A stretch of 64,000 nt of DNA from Rhizobium brockwellii (GTDB lineage Bacteria; Pseudomonadota; Alphaproteobacteria; Rhizobiales; Rhizobiaceae): contig NZ_CP053439.1 in the NCBI RefSeq assembly GCF_000769405.2, forward strand, positions 2,790,001-2,854,000, given 5' to 3'. The notes beneath the pieces were generated by a model. That model made no database searches, was not told the origin of the DNA, and was given only the letters and a program-made list of their open reading frames with translations. The stretch's first letter is position 1. Every line of letters starts with the position of its first letter. Of this stretch, positions 1 to 8,747 are shown in pieces. Made by a program: the position numbers and the translations under genes.

Positions 1-369
1 ATGCTCGTAGGCTTCATCCTGGGTCAGCGGCGTGTAGGACACCGGCGCAAGCAGAAGAGCATCTGCACCGGCAGCCTCGGCATCCCTAGCCAGGTTCCGG
101 GCATGGTCTGTCCTCAGAGCGCCGACGCCGACGACGAGGGGAACACGACCGCGAACGCATTCGACCGCGGCCTCGACGGCTCGCCGTCGTTCCTCGCGCG
201 TGAGAAAGGCGTAGATCCCGGTGCTGCCGAGAAGGCCTATCGAAGCGACGCCTGCATCACACAGGCGTTCCAGCAGGCGGCAGAGGGCTTCGGTGTCGAC
301 CCGGCCATCCCTATTGGCGGGCGTGGGCGGAAAGGCCGAAAGACCATGAAACGGAGAAGCGACAAACAT
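1..369 (-). CDS. DapA-like dihydrodipicolinate synthase family protein (3' end cut by window)
   Basis: Reading from the ATG at 369 towards position 1 gives 123 codons without a stop, so the C-terminal part lies outside the window. The N-terminus (MFVASPFHGLSAFPPTPANR) and the later stretches GLLGSTGIYAFLTREER, VPLVVGVGALRTDHA and ADALLLAPVSYTPLTQDEAY fit the first half of the class I aldolase TIM barrel of the DapA/NanA family, with GSTG in place of the usual GTTGE-type loop. Substrate cannot be told from the fragment; the family includes dihydrodipicolinate synthase, N-acetylneuraminate lyase and hydroxyproline-pathway enzymes. It starts 21 bp after the LysE-type exporter gene and is probably co-transcribed with it. 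Confidence 0.85.
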   Translation of the reverse strand, partial: MFVASPFHGLSAFPPTPANRDGRVDTEALCRLLERLCDAGVASIGLLGSTGIYAFLTREERRRAVEAAVECVRGRVPLVVGVGALRTDHARNLARDAEAAGADALLLAPVSYTPLTQDEAYEH

Positions 370-390
370 GATGCGATCCTGAAAATCCGG

Positions 391-1005
391 TCAATGTAAG
401 AACAGAAGGCGCGATCCGGCGCCCGCGAAGAAGACGGCGAGACTACCCTCGATCCACCGCCGCGCACGGGCGTAGCCGCGCACCATCGGCGCCGTCGAGA
501 AAAGCACGGCATAGCCGGCAAATATTGAGATCCCCAAGAGCACGCAGCCGCCGAAAGCCGTGACGGCCATCTCCGGCGAAGCGCCCGGCTTGAGGCCAAG
601 CGACATGATCGCCACCCAGGCCAGAACCGCCTTCGGATTGCCGAGATGCATCAGAACGCCGCGACGATAGAGCACGCCAAGTTGCGCGGCAGGCCGGACG
701 ACCTCGCTTGCCGGCATATCCGGGGCTGCTGCCGAGCAGGCCGCCCTCCAGGCGAGCCAGAGAAGGTACAATCCGCCTGCGATCTTGAGAAACAGCAGGG
801 CATGGGCATAGCGTACCAGCAGTGTGGAGATGCCGGTGACCGCAATCAGCCCCCAGCATGTCGACATCGTTATAACCCCGGCGGCAAGGGCGAGCGCCGG
901 TCGACGCCCTTGCCGCATCGCCACATTCATGATGGCCATATTGCTTGGTCCGGGACTGCCTGCAGCGATTGCGTAGGCGATGTAGACGACGAGAAGATCC
1001 TGCAT
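391..1005 (-). CDS. LysE/RhtB family amino-acid exporter
   Basis: Inner-membrane exporter, 204 aa, of the LysE/RhtB family that pumps out amino acids or related metabolites. The start at 1005 (MQDLLVVYIAYAIAAGSPGPSN) is the family's usual N-terminus, with the conserved SPGPSN motif after the first helix; a longer reading to 1077 adds a poor extension. Six hydrophobic segments are visible, with a GNPKAVLAW motif near the middle as in other members. It is divergent from a MocR-type regulator and followed after 21 bp by a DapA-like gene. That arrangement suggests one regulated unit handling an amino acid or derivative. The substrate is unknown. Confidence 0.9.
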   Translation of the reverse strand: MQDLLVVYIAYAIAAGSPGPSNMAIMNVAMRQGRRPALALAAGVITMSTCWGLIAVTGISTLLVRYAHALLFLKIAGGLYLLWLAWRAACSAAAPDMPASEVVRPAAQLGVLYRRGVLMHLGNPKAVLAWVAIMSLGLKPGASPEMAVTAFGGCVLLGISIFAGYAVLFSTAPMVRGYARARRWIEGSLAVFFAGAGSRLLFLH

Positions 1006-1103
1006 TTGCGTTTTATCCAGAAGTTTGCGCTCGCACGACCCACGAAGACAAAGAATGCGCCATCGGGGAACCGCCAATACGCTTCCTTTTCTTCGAAAAT
1101 TGG

Positions 1104-1114
1104 TTCATCATGAA
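1104..1114. promoter_or_regulatory. Perfect 5+1+5 dyad between the LysE and MocR genes (candidate operator)
   Basis: TTCAT-C-ATGAA lies in the 145-bp gap between the divergent LysE-type gene and the MocR-type regulator, 37 bp before the regulator's ATG. MocR proteins commonly bind short repeats in such divergent gaps. Assignment as the operator is inference from position and symmetry only. Confidence 0.3.
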
Positions 1115-1150
1115 GCGCCATTTTGAAGAATTTGTATAGACCACTTTGCG

Positions 1151-2659
1151 ATGTCCAAACGGCGCAGCACCATCGAAATACCGTCGCTCAAGGCGATCGA
1201 TCGAACGGTCAACGTCAGCCGCCAGCTTGCCCAGGCCCTGCGGAATGCAATCGCCTGCGGTGAGCTGAGGCCAGGCGAACGGCTTCCTTCGACGCGCAGC
1301 CTTGCGGCTTCGCTGAAGATCGCGCGCGGCACCGTTGTCGAAGTGTTCGATCAGTTGACCGCTGAAGGCTATCTCGAAGCGCGGGTCGGAGCCGGAACCC
1401 GTGTTGCCACCGATCTGATGCACACCACGCCGGCGCCCCCGCTTGCACCGGCTGTGCCATCTACCGCGGATGCCGTCGATCTGCCTTCCCAGGCTGCCCG
1501 GCTGATTGCCGTCGCCCGTGCGCTCACCCCGCACCCGCCCGTTCCCTTCGCCATCGCCGTCCCGGCTTGTGGCATTGCGCCCGACGACAACTGGCGCCGT
1601 CTGGGCAACCGCGTGCGCGCGTCGCGACAGGCCGCACCCTCTGGTTACCACGATCCTATGGGTTTGCTCGAACTCAGGCTTGCCATTGCCGACCACGTCC
1701 GCCGCGCGCGGGCCGTTCATTGCGAGCCGGAACAGGTCATCGTCACGTCAGGCACCCAGCAGGGCCTCTATATGGCGGGCCGGGTCCTTCTCTCGCGTGA
1801 CGATGCGGTATGGGCCGAGGACCCGGCCTATCCCGGCCTGACGGCGGTGCTCGATGATCTCGGTGTCCAGACACACCGCCTGCCGGTCGATGCACAAGGA
1901 ATGAATGTGGAACGCGGCCTCGAGCTATGCCCGCAGGCACGCGCCGCATTCGTCACTCCGTCGCACCAATATCCGATCGGAATGCCGCTCAGCATGGCTC
2001 GGCGCAATTCCTTGATCGCCTGGGCCGACCAAAATCGCGCCTGGATCGTCGAAGACGACTACGACAGCGAGCTGCGTTATGCCGGACACCCCTTTCCCTC
2101 GATGCAAGGGTTACGTCCCTCACGCGTCATCTATCTCGGCACGTTCAGCAAGGTGCTCTTTCCTTCCCTGCGCCTCGGTTACGTCATCGCCCCTCCGCCG
2201 CTCGCAGAAGCCTTTGCCGGCGCCCGCGCCATTCTCGACCGGCATTCGCCGATCGCCGAACAGCACGTTCTGGCGGCCTACATGCGGGAAGGCTATTTCG
2301 AAGCGCATATCCGGCGCATCCGCGGCCTCTATGCCGAGCGCCGCGCTGTTCTGCTCTCGGCGCTCGATCGTGCCTTGCCTGAGGGCTGCCGCGTCCAGGA
2401 GAGCGACCAAGGCATGCATATTCTTCTATGGCTGCCCGAAGAGGTCGACGACGTGCAACTTGCAGCCCGTGCCCTCTCGGCCGGCCTCGCCGTGCGTGCG
2501 ATTTCCCCAATGTATGCCGCGCGGCCGGCGCGCACCGGCCTGATGCTGGGCTTCGGCGGATTTCTGCCGGACCAGCTGCAGGCGGCGGTCAGCGAACTCG
2601 TCAAAATGCTGAGCCAGCAGATGTCTCAAGCGGGAGGCCCGCAACAAGCTGAAGCCTAA
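1151..2659 (+). CDS. MocR-type transcriptional regulator (GntR winged helix fused to aminotransferase domain)
   Basis: 502 aa. Residues about 20-90 form a GntR winged helix (LPSTRSLAASLKIARGTVVE, then AEGYLEARVGAGTRV). From about 140 onward it has a fold-type I aminotransferase domain with the pocket motif EDDYDSELRY near 301-310 and the PLP-binding lysine in TFSKVLFPSLRLG (K334). MocR regulators use PLP or an amino-acid/PLP adduct as ligand. No clear Shine-Dalgarno site precedes the ATG at 1151, and a TATAGA at 1135-1140 hints at a very short leader. Its neighbour on the other strand is a LysE-type exporter, the likely target. Its stop overlaps the convergent miaA stop by 4 bp. Confidence 0.9.
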   Translation: MSKRRSTIEIPSLKAIDRTVNVSRQLAQALRNAIACGELRPGERLPSTRSLAASLKIARGTVVEVFDQLTAEGYLEARVGAGTRVATDLMHTTPAPPLAPAVPSTADAVDLPSQAARLIAVARALTPHPPVPFAIAVPACGIAPDDNWRRLGNRVRASRQAAPSGYHDPMGLLELRLAIADHVRRARAVHCEPEQVIVTSGTQQGLYMAGRVLLSRDDAVWAEDPAYPGLTAVLDDLGVQTHRLPVDAQGMNVERGLELCPQARAAFVTPSHQYPIGMPLSMARRNSLIAWADQNRAWIVEDDYDSELRYAGHPFPSMQGLRPSRVIYLGTFSKVLFPSLRLGYVIAPPPLAEAFAGARAILDRHSPIAEQHVLAAYMREGYFEAHIRRIRGLYAERRAVLLSALDRALPEGCRVQESDQGMHILLWLPEEVDDVQLAARALSAGLAVRAISPMYAARPARTGLMLGFGGFLPDQLQAAVSELVKMLSQQMSQAGGPQQAEA

Positions 2660-3549
2660 ACTGTCAGCCGTTCCCAGCTATCGTCCATCTGGTTGCGAAA
2701 CCATGTCATTTGCCGCTTGGCATATTGCCGTGTCGCCGCAGCCCCCTTCTCCAGCACCTCGTCGCGCGTCATCTCGCCTCTGACCATCGCCGTAATCTGC
2801 GACACGCCGATTGCCTTCATCACAGGCGCCTCGGCCGGTAGATTGAGCGCAAGCAGCGCCCGAACCTCGTCTTCCGCGCCTTGCTGCAGCATTTTTTCGA
2901 AACGCCCGTTGATGCGCTGATGCAGCACCGCCCTATCCGGCAGCACGACGATCTTGCGGGCCTCATCGGCGTCGATGATCACCGGTCCCGACCGGCCCTG
3001 GAAATCGGCGATCGACCGCCCCGTCGCCTTCAAGACCTCCAGCGCGCGGACGATCCGCTGCCCGTCCTGGCGGTTAAGGCTTGCCGCCATGGCGGGATCG
3101 GCCGCGGCGAGTGCGGCATAGAGCCCGTCCGGGCCCTCCTCCAGCAGCCGCGTCCTGAGGGTCTCCCGCAGCGCCTCCGGTATCGCGGGCATATCGGAGA
3201 GACCGCCGGTCAGCGCCTTGAAATAAAGTCCCGTGCCGCCGACGAACACCGGCAGCCGTCCCGCAGCCCTGAGCGCGGGTAGTAGTGCTGCGACATCGCG
3301 CAGCCAGGCGCCTGTGGAATAAGCTACACCCGCCGGCGTGTGGCCGTAGAGATGATGCGGCACACCCTGCATCTCCTCTTCCGACGGGCGCGCGGTCAGC
3401 ACCCGCAGTGTGTCGTAGACCTGCATGCTATCGGCGTTGACGACCGCGCCGTCATGACGCTTGGCCAATTCGACGGCGAGCGCGGACTTGCCGCTGGCGG
3501 TCGGCCCGGTTATCAGGATCGCGTTCACTGTGCTCAGAAGGTTTTCCAT
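2656..3549 (-). CDS. miaA: tRNA dimethylallyltransferase
   Basis: Transfers a dimethylallyl group to the N6 of A37 in tRNAs that read codons starting with U. 297 aa, normal for the family. P-loop GPTASGKS at about 15-22, NADSMQVY substrate loop, and GGTGLYFKAL in the middle. The ATG at 3549 is preferred because GAGGG sits 5 bp upstream; an ATG directly before it at 3552 is the alternative. The start codon abuts that of the divergent serB, so its ribosome-binding site lies inside the serB coding region. It ends tail-to-tail with the MocR gene. Confidence 0.95.
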   Translation of the reverse strand: MENLLSTVNAILITGPTASGKSALAVELAKRHDGAVVNADSMQVYDTLRVLTARPSEEEMQGVPHHLYGHTPAGVAYSTGAWLRDVAALLPALRAAGRLPVFVGGTGLYFKALTGGLSDMPAIPEALRETLRTRLLEEGPDGLYAALAAADPAMAASLNRQDGQRIVRALEVLKATGRSIADFQGRSGPVIIDADEARKIVVLPDRAVLHQRINGRFEKMLQQGAEDEVRALLALNLPAEAPVMKAIGVSQITAMVRGEMTRDEVLEKGAAATRQYAKRQMTWFRNQMDDSWERLTV

Positions 3550-3550
3550 C

Positions 3551-4441
3551 ATGGCCCTCGTTGCCACGCTTGTTGCCAATCCGTCAAATCCCGTGCTGAC
3601 ACCCACGATCGCCGAGCAAGCGGCGGAGGCCGTGAACGCTTCAGGCCTCTACTGGCTGGCAGACGGCATCGCCTGTGACATCGCGCTGCGCGACGGCACC
3701 GATGCGCAAGCGGCCGAGGCCAATATCCTTGCCGTCATATCAAGCGCGCCGATCGACCTCGTTATCCAGGAGCAGGAGACCCGCCGCAAGAAGTTGCTGA
3801 TCGCCGATATGGATTCGACGATGATCGGCCAGGAATGCATCGATGAACTCGCCGCCGAAGTCGGCCTGAAGGAGAAGGTCGCGACCATCACTGCCCGCGC
3901 CATGAACGGCGAGATCGCTTTCGAGCCCGCCTTACGTGAGCGTGTTGCCCTGCTGAAGGGCCTGCCGATATCGGTCGTCGACGAGGTCATCGCCAAGCGC
4001 ATCACGCTCACGCCGGGCGGCCCAGAACTGCTTGCCACCATGAAGTCGAAAGGCCATTACACCGCGCTTGTCTCCGGCGGCTTCACCGTCTTCACCAGCC
4101 GTATCGCCGCCACCCTCGGCTTCGACGAGAACCGCGCCAACACGCTGCTCGAAGACGGCGGCATCCTCTCCGGTTTCGTCGCCGAACCGATCCTCGGCAA
4201 ACAGGCGAAGGTCGATGCGCTGAACGAGATTGCGGCGCGCCTCGGCATTTCGCCGGCAGAAGCAATCGCCGTCGGTGACGGCGCCAACGATCTCGGCATG
4301 CTGCACCTCGCCGGCTCCGGCGTCGCCCTTCACGCCAAGCCGGCCGTCGCCGCCGAGGCGCAGATGCGCATCAACCACGGCGACCTGACCGCACTGCTTT
4401 ATATCCAGGGTTACCGGAAGACGGACTTCGTTTCCCGGTAA
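3551..4441 (+). CDS. serB: Phosphoserine phosphatase
   Basis: Last step of serine synthesis: hydrolysis of O-phosphoserine. 296 aa. The HAD nucleophile motif DMDST is at 86-90 (D86, D88). Later motifs are SGGFTVFTSRIA and GDGANDLGML, the last carrying the Mg-binding aspartates. The N-terminal 70 residues are the ACT-like extension seen in long SerB proteins. The ATG at 3551 is supported by GAAGG about 9 bp upstream. It is head-to-head with miaA with no spacer, and convergent with degP beyond a shared terminator. Confidence 0.95.
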   Translation: MALVATLVANPSNPVLTPTIAEQAAEAVNASGLYWLADGIACDIALRDGTDAQAAEANILAVISSAPIDLVIQEQETRRKKLLIADMDSTMIGQECIDELAAEVGLKEKVATITARAMNGEIAFEPALRERVALLKGLPISVVDEVIAKRITLTPGGPELLATMKSKGHYTALVSGGFTVFTSRIAATLGFDENRANTLLEDGGILSGFVAEPILGKQAKVDALNEIAARLGISPAEAIAVGDGANDLGMLHLAGSGVALHAKPAVAAEAQMRINHGDLTALLYIQGYRKTDFVSR

Positions 4442-4597
4442 ACCGCTCGGACGACCTTTGATTGATAAGCAGTTGGACGAACTCCAGGCACTGGAGAAGC
4501 GTCACGACGAGAATATCGACACCAGCGGTATTTCTGACCGACGAACCGTAGCGAGTTGCGCGCAAAGGCAATCTGTACCGGCCTGGAAATCAAAAAA

Positions 4598-4615
4598 GGA
4601 GCGGCTGACCGCTCC
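4598..4615 (-). terminator. Rho-independent terminator between serB and degP
   Basis: Perfect 7-bp stem GGAGCGG / CCGCTCC with a 4-base loop. On the minus strand the stem is followed by six T residues, so it terminates degP; on the plus strand ATTTTC follows, giving weaker termination of serB. Confidence 0.85.
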
Positions 4616-4623
4616 ATTTTCGC

Positions 4624-6348
4624 TTATTCCATCGGCACCGCAACGAACCGCAGATCGCCATTCGCCGATGCGATCATCAGCTGGGCGTTGCGGCGGCCTT
4701 CCTGTTTCAGCGCCTGCACCTTGGCGGCGACCGCATCCGGTGACTTCATGAACTCCTGCGCCACCTCGACGATCACGTCGCCGGGCTTCAGCCCCTTTTC
4801 AGCCGAAGCGGAGCCGGGCGTCACTTCCGTCACGACGACGCCATCGACGCTCTCGGCGATGCCGAAGACCTTGCGCGTCTCGGCGCTCAACAGCGACAGC
4901 GACAGCCCGAGCACGTTCTTCGGCGTGGCCGCATCCGGCGACACTTGGCCCTTATGCTGGTCGGGCGTGCCGGGTGCGGGCTTGGCCTGATCGCCTGAAT
5001 CCGGCTGGTCCATATCGTTGTTCTCGCCGGGATCCGGAGCGATCACGCCGTCGTCCTGCGAGCCATCGGGCGCCGCATCGTCGGATGCAGCCGCCTGATC
5101 GCTGTCCTCGAGCCGGCCGAGCTTCACCTTGACGTTCTGCTCCTTGCCGTCGCGCAGGACCACCACGTCGACTTCCTTGCCGACCGTGCTTTCCGCCACG
5201 ACACGCGGCAGGTCGCGCATTTCGCTGACGGTCTTGCCGTCGAATTTCAAAATGACGTCGCCCGCCTTGATCGAGCCGTCGTCGACGGGGCCACCCTTGA
5301 TGACGCCGGCGACCAGCGCGCCCTTTGCAGTGTCGAGCCCGAGGCTGTCAGCGATATCGTCGGTCACCGGTTGGATGCGCACGCCGAGCCAGCCGCGCCG
5401 CGTTTCGCCATATTCGCGCAGCTGGTCGACGACGCCGGAAGCAAGCTCGGATGGCACCGAGAAGCCGATGCCGATCGAGCCGCCGCTCGGCGAAATGATC
5501 GCCGTGTTGATGCCGATCACTTCACCCTTCATGTTGAAGAGCGGGCCGCCGGAATTGCCCTTGTTGATCGCCGCATCCGTCTGGATGAAGTTGTCGTAGG
5601 GGCCGGCATTGATGTTGCGGCCACGCCCGGAAATGATGCCCACCGTCACCGAACCGCCGAAGCCGAACGGATTGCCGATCGCCATCACCCAGTCGCCGAT
5701 GCGCATCGTGCTGGAATCGCCGAATTTCACGGATTTCAGCGGCGCCTTCGGCTCGACCTTCAGCACCGAAAGATCGGTCTTCGTATCGGTGCCGATCAGC
5801 TTCGCCTTGAGCTTGGAACCATTGGCAAAATTGATCTCGATATCGTCGGCACCCTCGATCACGTGGTTGTTGGTGACGATATAGCCGGCCGGATCGATGA
5901 CGAAGCCGGAGCCAAGCGAGCTGACATTGTGGTTGCCGCCCTTGTTGCCCTGCTGCTTGTTGAAGAAATCGTTGAAGAATTCCTGGAAGGGCGAGCCGTC
6001 GGGCGCGCGCGGCGCCGGGCCTGCGCCCTCATCGTCCTTCACATTCTGCGAGGTCGAGATGTTGACCACGGCGTCGAGCAGCCCCTCGGCGAGATCGGCG
6101 ACAGAAGCCGGGCCGTTGTTGGGCACTGCGGCCTGGACCGGAGCAGTCTGTTGCTGTGCGGCGGGTGCGAGAGGCGTAGGAGCGGGAGCGGCCGTTTCCG
6201 GAGCAGCGGGTGCCGCAACCCCAGGTGCCGTCGTCTCAGGAGCGGTTTGAGCATAGGCGACCCCGTTCATGCTGGCATGCGCAAGAATTGCAGCGCTGGC
6301 CATAAGCGCGAGCGTTCGTCTGAAGGGCGAGCGAATCGTGGGGGCCAT
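4624..6348 (-). CDS. degP: Do-family periplasmic serine protease (DegP/HtrA)
   Basis: Periplasmic protease and chaperone for misfolded envelope proteins. 574 aa from the ATG at 6348, which has GAGGA a few bases upstream. A signal peptide ends near AYA-Q (residues 31-34), followed by an Ala/Pro-rich linker to about 80. The catalytic triad is H162 (TNNHVIEG), D192 (TKTDLSVL) and S266 (GNSGGPLF). Two PDZ domains follow, about 310-400 and 480-565, joined by an acidic Asp/Pro-rich spacer. It lies downstream of hflK-hflC but has its own 140-bp leader after a terminator. With HflKC it makes this a membrane and envelope quality-control block. Confidence 0.95.
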   Translation of the reverse strand: MAPTIRSPFRRTLALMASAAILAHASMNGVAYAQTAPETTAPGVAAPAAPETAAPAPTPLAPAAQQQTAPVQAAVPNNGPASVADLAEGLLDAVVNISTSQNVKDDEGAGPAPRAPDGSPFQEFFNDFFNKQQGNKGGNHNVSSLGSGFVIDPAGYIVTNNHVIEGADDIEINFANGSKLKAKLIGTDTKTDLSVLKVEPKAPLKSVKFGDSSTMRIGDWVMAIGNPFGFGGSVTVGIISGRGRNINAGPYDNFIQTDAAINKGNSGGPLFNMKGEVIGINTAIISPSGGSIGIGFSVPSELASGVVDQLREYGETRRGWLGVRIQPVTDDIADSLGLDTAKGALVAGVIKGGPVDDGSIKAGDVILKFDGKTVSEMRDLPRVVAESTVGKEVDVVVLRDGKEQNVKVKLGRLEDSDQAAASDDAAPDGSQDDGVIAPDPGENNDMDQPDSGDQAKPAPGTPDQHKGQVSPDAATPKNVLGLSLSLLSAETRKVFGIAESVDGVVVTEVTPGSASAEKGLKPGDVIVEVAQEFMKSPDAVAAKVQALKQEGRRNAQLMIASANGDLRFVAVPME

Positions 6349-6492
6349 CAAGCTTCCTCATAAGGGTGCATGCGCACATTGAGCATCAGCATAAGGCGGA
6401 ATGATGGAGGGTGAAATCACCTTTTCGCGAAATCCCCGTGCAATGTGACGTGGCCTCGCAAAAGCCGGATCGTCTCAATCATTCCACGAAAA

Positions 6493-6518
6493 AAGGGCCG
6501 GCGCTCGGGCCGGCCCTT
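6493..6518 (-). terminator. Rho-independent terminator after hflC
   Basis: A 10-bp perfect stem (AAGGGCCGGC / GCCGGCCCTT) with a 6-base loop, followed on the minus strand by TTTTCG. It lies 30 bp past the hflC stop and separates hflKC from degP. Confidence 0.88.
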
Positions 6519-6547
6519 CCAGGATTGTCGGGGTCGTTTCCCCGCTG

Positions 6548-7513
6548 TCAGTTCGTCGGCTGGGCCGGTGCTGCGGGAACAGCTGCGCCGGGAACTGCCG
6601 GAACTGGTGCGGCCGGATTTGTCGGCTGCAGGGTGCCGGCGGCATTGTCGAAATAGCGGAAGAATTCCGAATTCGGCGACAGCACCAGCGTCGTATCCTG
6701 CGACGAGAGAGCGGAGGAATAGGCCGCCATCGAGCGATAAAACTCGAAGAAGGCTGGATCCTTGCTGAAGACTTCGGCGAAGACGCGGTTGCGTTCCGCA
6801 TCGCCCTGGCCTCGAAGGATTTCCGCATCGCGCTGCGCGCCTGCGGTGAGCTCGACAACCTGACGGTCGGCGATGGCGCGCCGCCTCTGGCCTTCCTCAT
6901 TGCCCTCGGCACGGATACGCTCGGCCTCGGCAAGGCGTTCCGAACGCATGGCATTATAGGTGTTCGGTGCAACCTCCGGCGAAAGGTCGGTGCGGCGGAT
7001 GCGAACATCGTCTATATGCAGGCCAAGATTTTCGGCATCTGTGCGCAGGTCGTCGCGAATCTCCAGCATCATCGCGACACGCTCTTCCGAGAGTGCAGCA
7101 TTGTAGTCACGCAGACCGTAGACGCGGCGAAGCGATGAATCGAGCTGCGCTCTCAGCCGCGCTTCCGCGGCTTCGCGATCGCCCGATACCGTTTCGCGGA
7201 AGCGGCGGACATCCGCGATGTTATAGATCACGAAGGCATCGACGTCGAAGGTCTGGCCATCCTGAACCTGAACGCGAATATTGTCGAGATCGAGCCTCAG
7301 CGCCTGCTTTTCGACCAGCTGAACACGGTCGGCATCCATGAAGCCGAAAGGCAGCTTGAAATAAATGCCAGGCTCGGTCTTGACCGACTGGATCTGGCCG
7401 AAACGGACGACGATGGCCTGCTCACGTGCATTCACCACGAAGATGGATGAATAAAGCCCGACCAGCACGATGGCGAGGATGATGAGAATGATGGGAAGTC
7501 TGTTCGATGTCAT
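6548..7513 (-). CDS. hflC: HflC, SPFH-domain modulator of FtsH protease
   Basis: Partner of HflK in the membrane complex that surrounds and modulates the FtsH protease. 321 aa. One N-terminal membrane anchor (about 6-26) is followed by an SPFH/band-7 domain beginning NAREQAIVVRFGQI, then a helical region rich in Glu/Arg (SERLAEAERIRAEGNEEGQ). The Pro/Ala-rich tail is variable. The ATG at 7513 lies 3 bp after the hflK stop, so the two are translated from one message. Confidence 0.95.
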   Translation of the reverse strand: MTSNRLPIILIILAIVLVGLYSSIFVVNAREQAIVVRFGQIQSVKTEPGIYFKLPFGFMDADRVQLVEKQALRLDLDNIRVQVQDGQTFDVDAFVIYNIADVRRFRETVSGDREAAEARLRAQLDSSLRRVYGLRDYNAALSEERVAMMLEIRDDLRTDAENLGLHIDDVRIRRTDLSPEVAPNTYNAMRSERLAEAERIRAEGNEEGQRRRAIADRQVVELTAGAQRDAEILRGQGDAERNRVFAEVFSKDPAFFEFYRSMAAYSSALSSQDTTLVLSPNSEFFRYFDNAAGTLQPTNPAAPVPAVPGAAVPAAPAQPTN

Positions 7514-7516
7514 GAC

Positions 7517-8599
7517 TCAACCTCCCTGCTGCGCCGGCTTGCCGAGCTCATTGAGCGGCAGATAGGGCAGGACGCCCTGCTTCTCATCGATGATGACCTT
7601 CCGGGAGTTCTTCAGCACCTGCTCCATCGTTTCGAGGTACAACCGCTTGCGGGTCACATCGGGTGCCTTGGAATATTCGTCGTTGATCGCCGTGAAGCGC
7701 TGCGCTTCACCTTCCGCTTCTTTCACGACACGATCCTTGTAGGCGGCTGCATCTTCACGGATTCTGGCCGCATCGCCTCGCGCCTGGCCGAGCTTCTGGT
7801 TGGTATAGCGATTGGCTTCTTCGATCGTGCTATCGCGGTCACGGCCCGCACGCTGCACTTCTTCGAAAGCATCCGCGACTTCCCGCGGAGGTGCCACGTT
7901 TTGGATCGTCACGCCGGTCACGGTCACGCCTGCGCCATAGCGGTTCATCGTGTCCTGCAGGATATTGAGCACATCCACTTCGATCGGCTGGCGATTGCTG
8001 CGGAAGGCGTCCTGCGCCGGGCGTCGGCCGACGATTTCACGCATGGCACTGTCGGAAACCTGCTGCAGCGTCTCTGCCGGATTTTCGACGTTGAAGAGAT
8101 AGGCCTTGGGATCGCTGACGGTGTAGAAGACAGCGAACTGCACGTTGATGACGCTCTTGTCGCTGGACAGCATCAGGCCGTTCGAAGACGATGCCGAAGT
8201 CGCCCCGATGTTCAGCTGCTGCACGGTCACCTTGACCGTCTCCACGGTCTCCATCGGCCACAAGTGGAAATGCAGGCCCGGCATCGAAATCTCATCCTTC
8301 GGCTTGCCGAACCGCAGTTCGACGCCGCGTTCGTCCGGCTGCACGACATAGATGCACTGGATCAGCCAGAATACGGCGACGATCGCCGCGACGATCACCG
8401 CCACGCCGCCGTTGAATCCGCCGGGAATGATGTTGCGCAGCTGGTCCTGGCCGCGCCGGATGATATCTTCCAGATCAGGCGGTCCGCCCTTGCCGCCGCC
8501 ACCGCGCGGCCGGTTCGGCCCCTGTCCCCATGGTCCCTGATTATTACCGCCGCCGCCGCCCCAAGGGCCGCCGCCGCCATTCTGATTGCTCCAGGGCAT
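7517..8599 (-). CDS. hflK: HflK, SPFH-domain modulator of FtsH protease
   Basis: 360 aa from the ATG at 8599 (MPWSNQNGG), with a GAGG ribosome-binding site 6 bp upstream; a longer frame to 8701 is not supported. The first 55 residues are Gly/Pro/Asn-rich, typical of HflK. A single membrane helix follows (GGVAVIVAAIVAVFWLIQCI), then the SPFH domain (VVQPDERGVELRFGKP) and a long charged helix containing EVQRAGRDRDSTIEEANRY. It acts with HflC on FtsH. Upstream is folA with a 148-bp gap, enough for its own promoter. Confidence 0.95.
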   Translation of the reverse strand: MPWSNQNGGGGPWGGGGGNNQGPWGQGPNRPRGGGGKGGPPDLEDIIRRGQDQLRNIIPGGFNGGVAVIVAAIVAVFWLIQCIYVVQPDERGVELRFGKPKDEISMPGLHFHLWPMETVETVKVTVQQLNIGATSASSSNGLMLSSDKSVINVQFAVFYTVSDPKAYLFNVENPAETLQQVSDSAMREIVGRRPAQDAFRSNRQPIEVDVLNILQDTMNRYGAGVTVTGVTIQNVAPPREVADAFEEVQRAGRDRDSTIEEANRYTNQKLGQARGDAARIREDAAAYKDRVVKEAEGEAQRFTAINDEYSKAPDVTRKRLYLETMEQVLKNSRKVIIDEKQGVLPYLPLNELGKPAQQGG

Positions 8600-8747
8600 C
8601 AAAACCTCGTTGTTCGTTAAGTCTCGACGCATCCGAAACCGTGGGGGCTGACCGGCGGACGCGTTGGTGACCGTTATAGGTATCACCGCACCGGCTTTCA
8701 ACGCAGCGTGAGAAACTTGGTCAATTTAATTGGAAAATAGTTCATTT

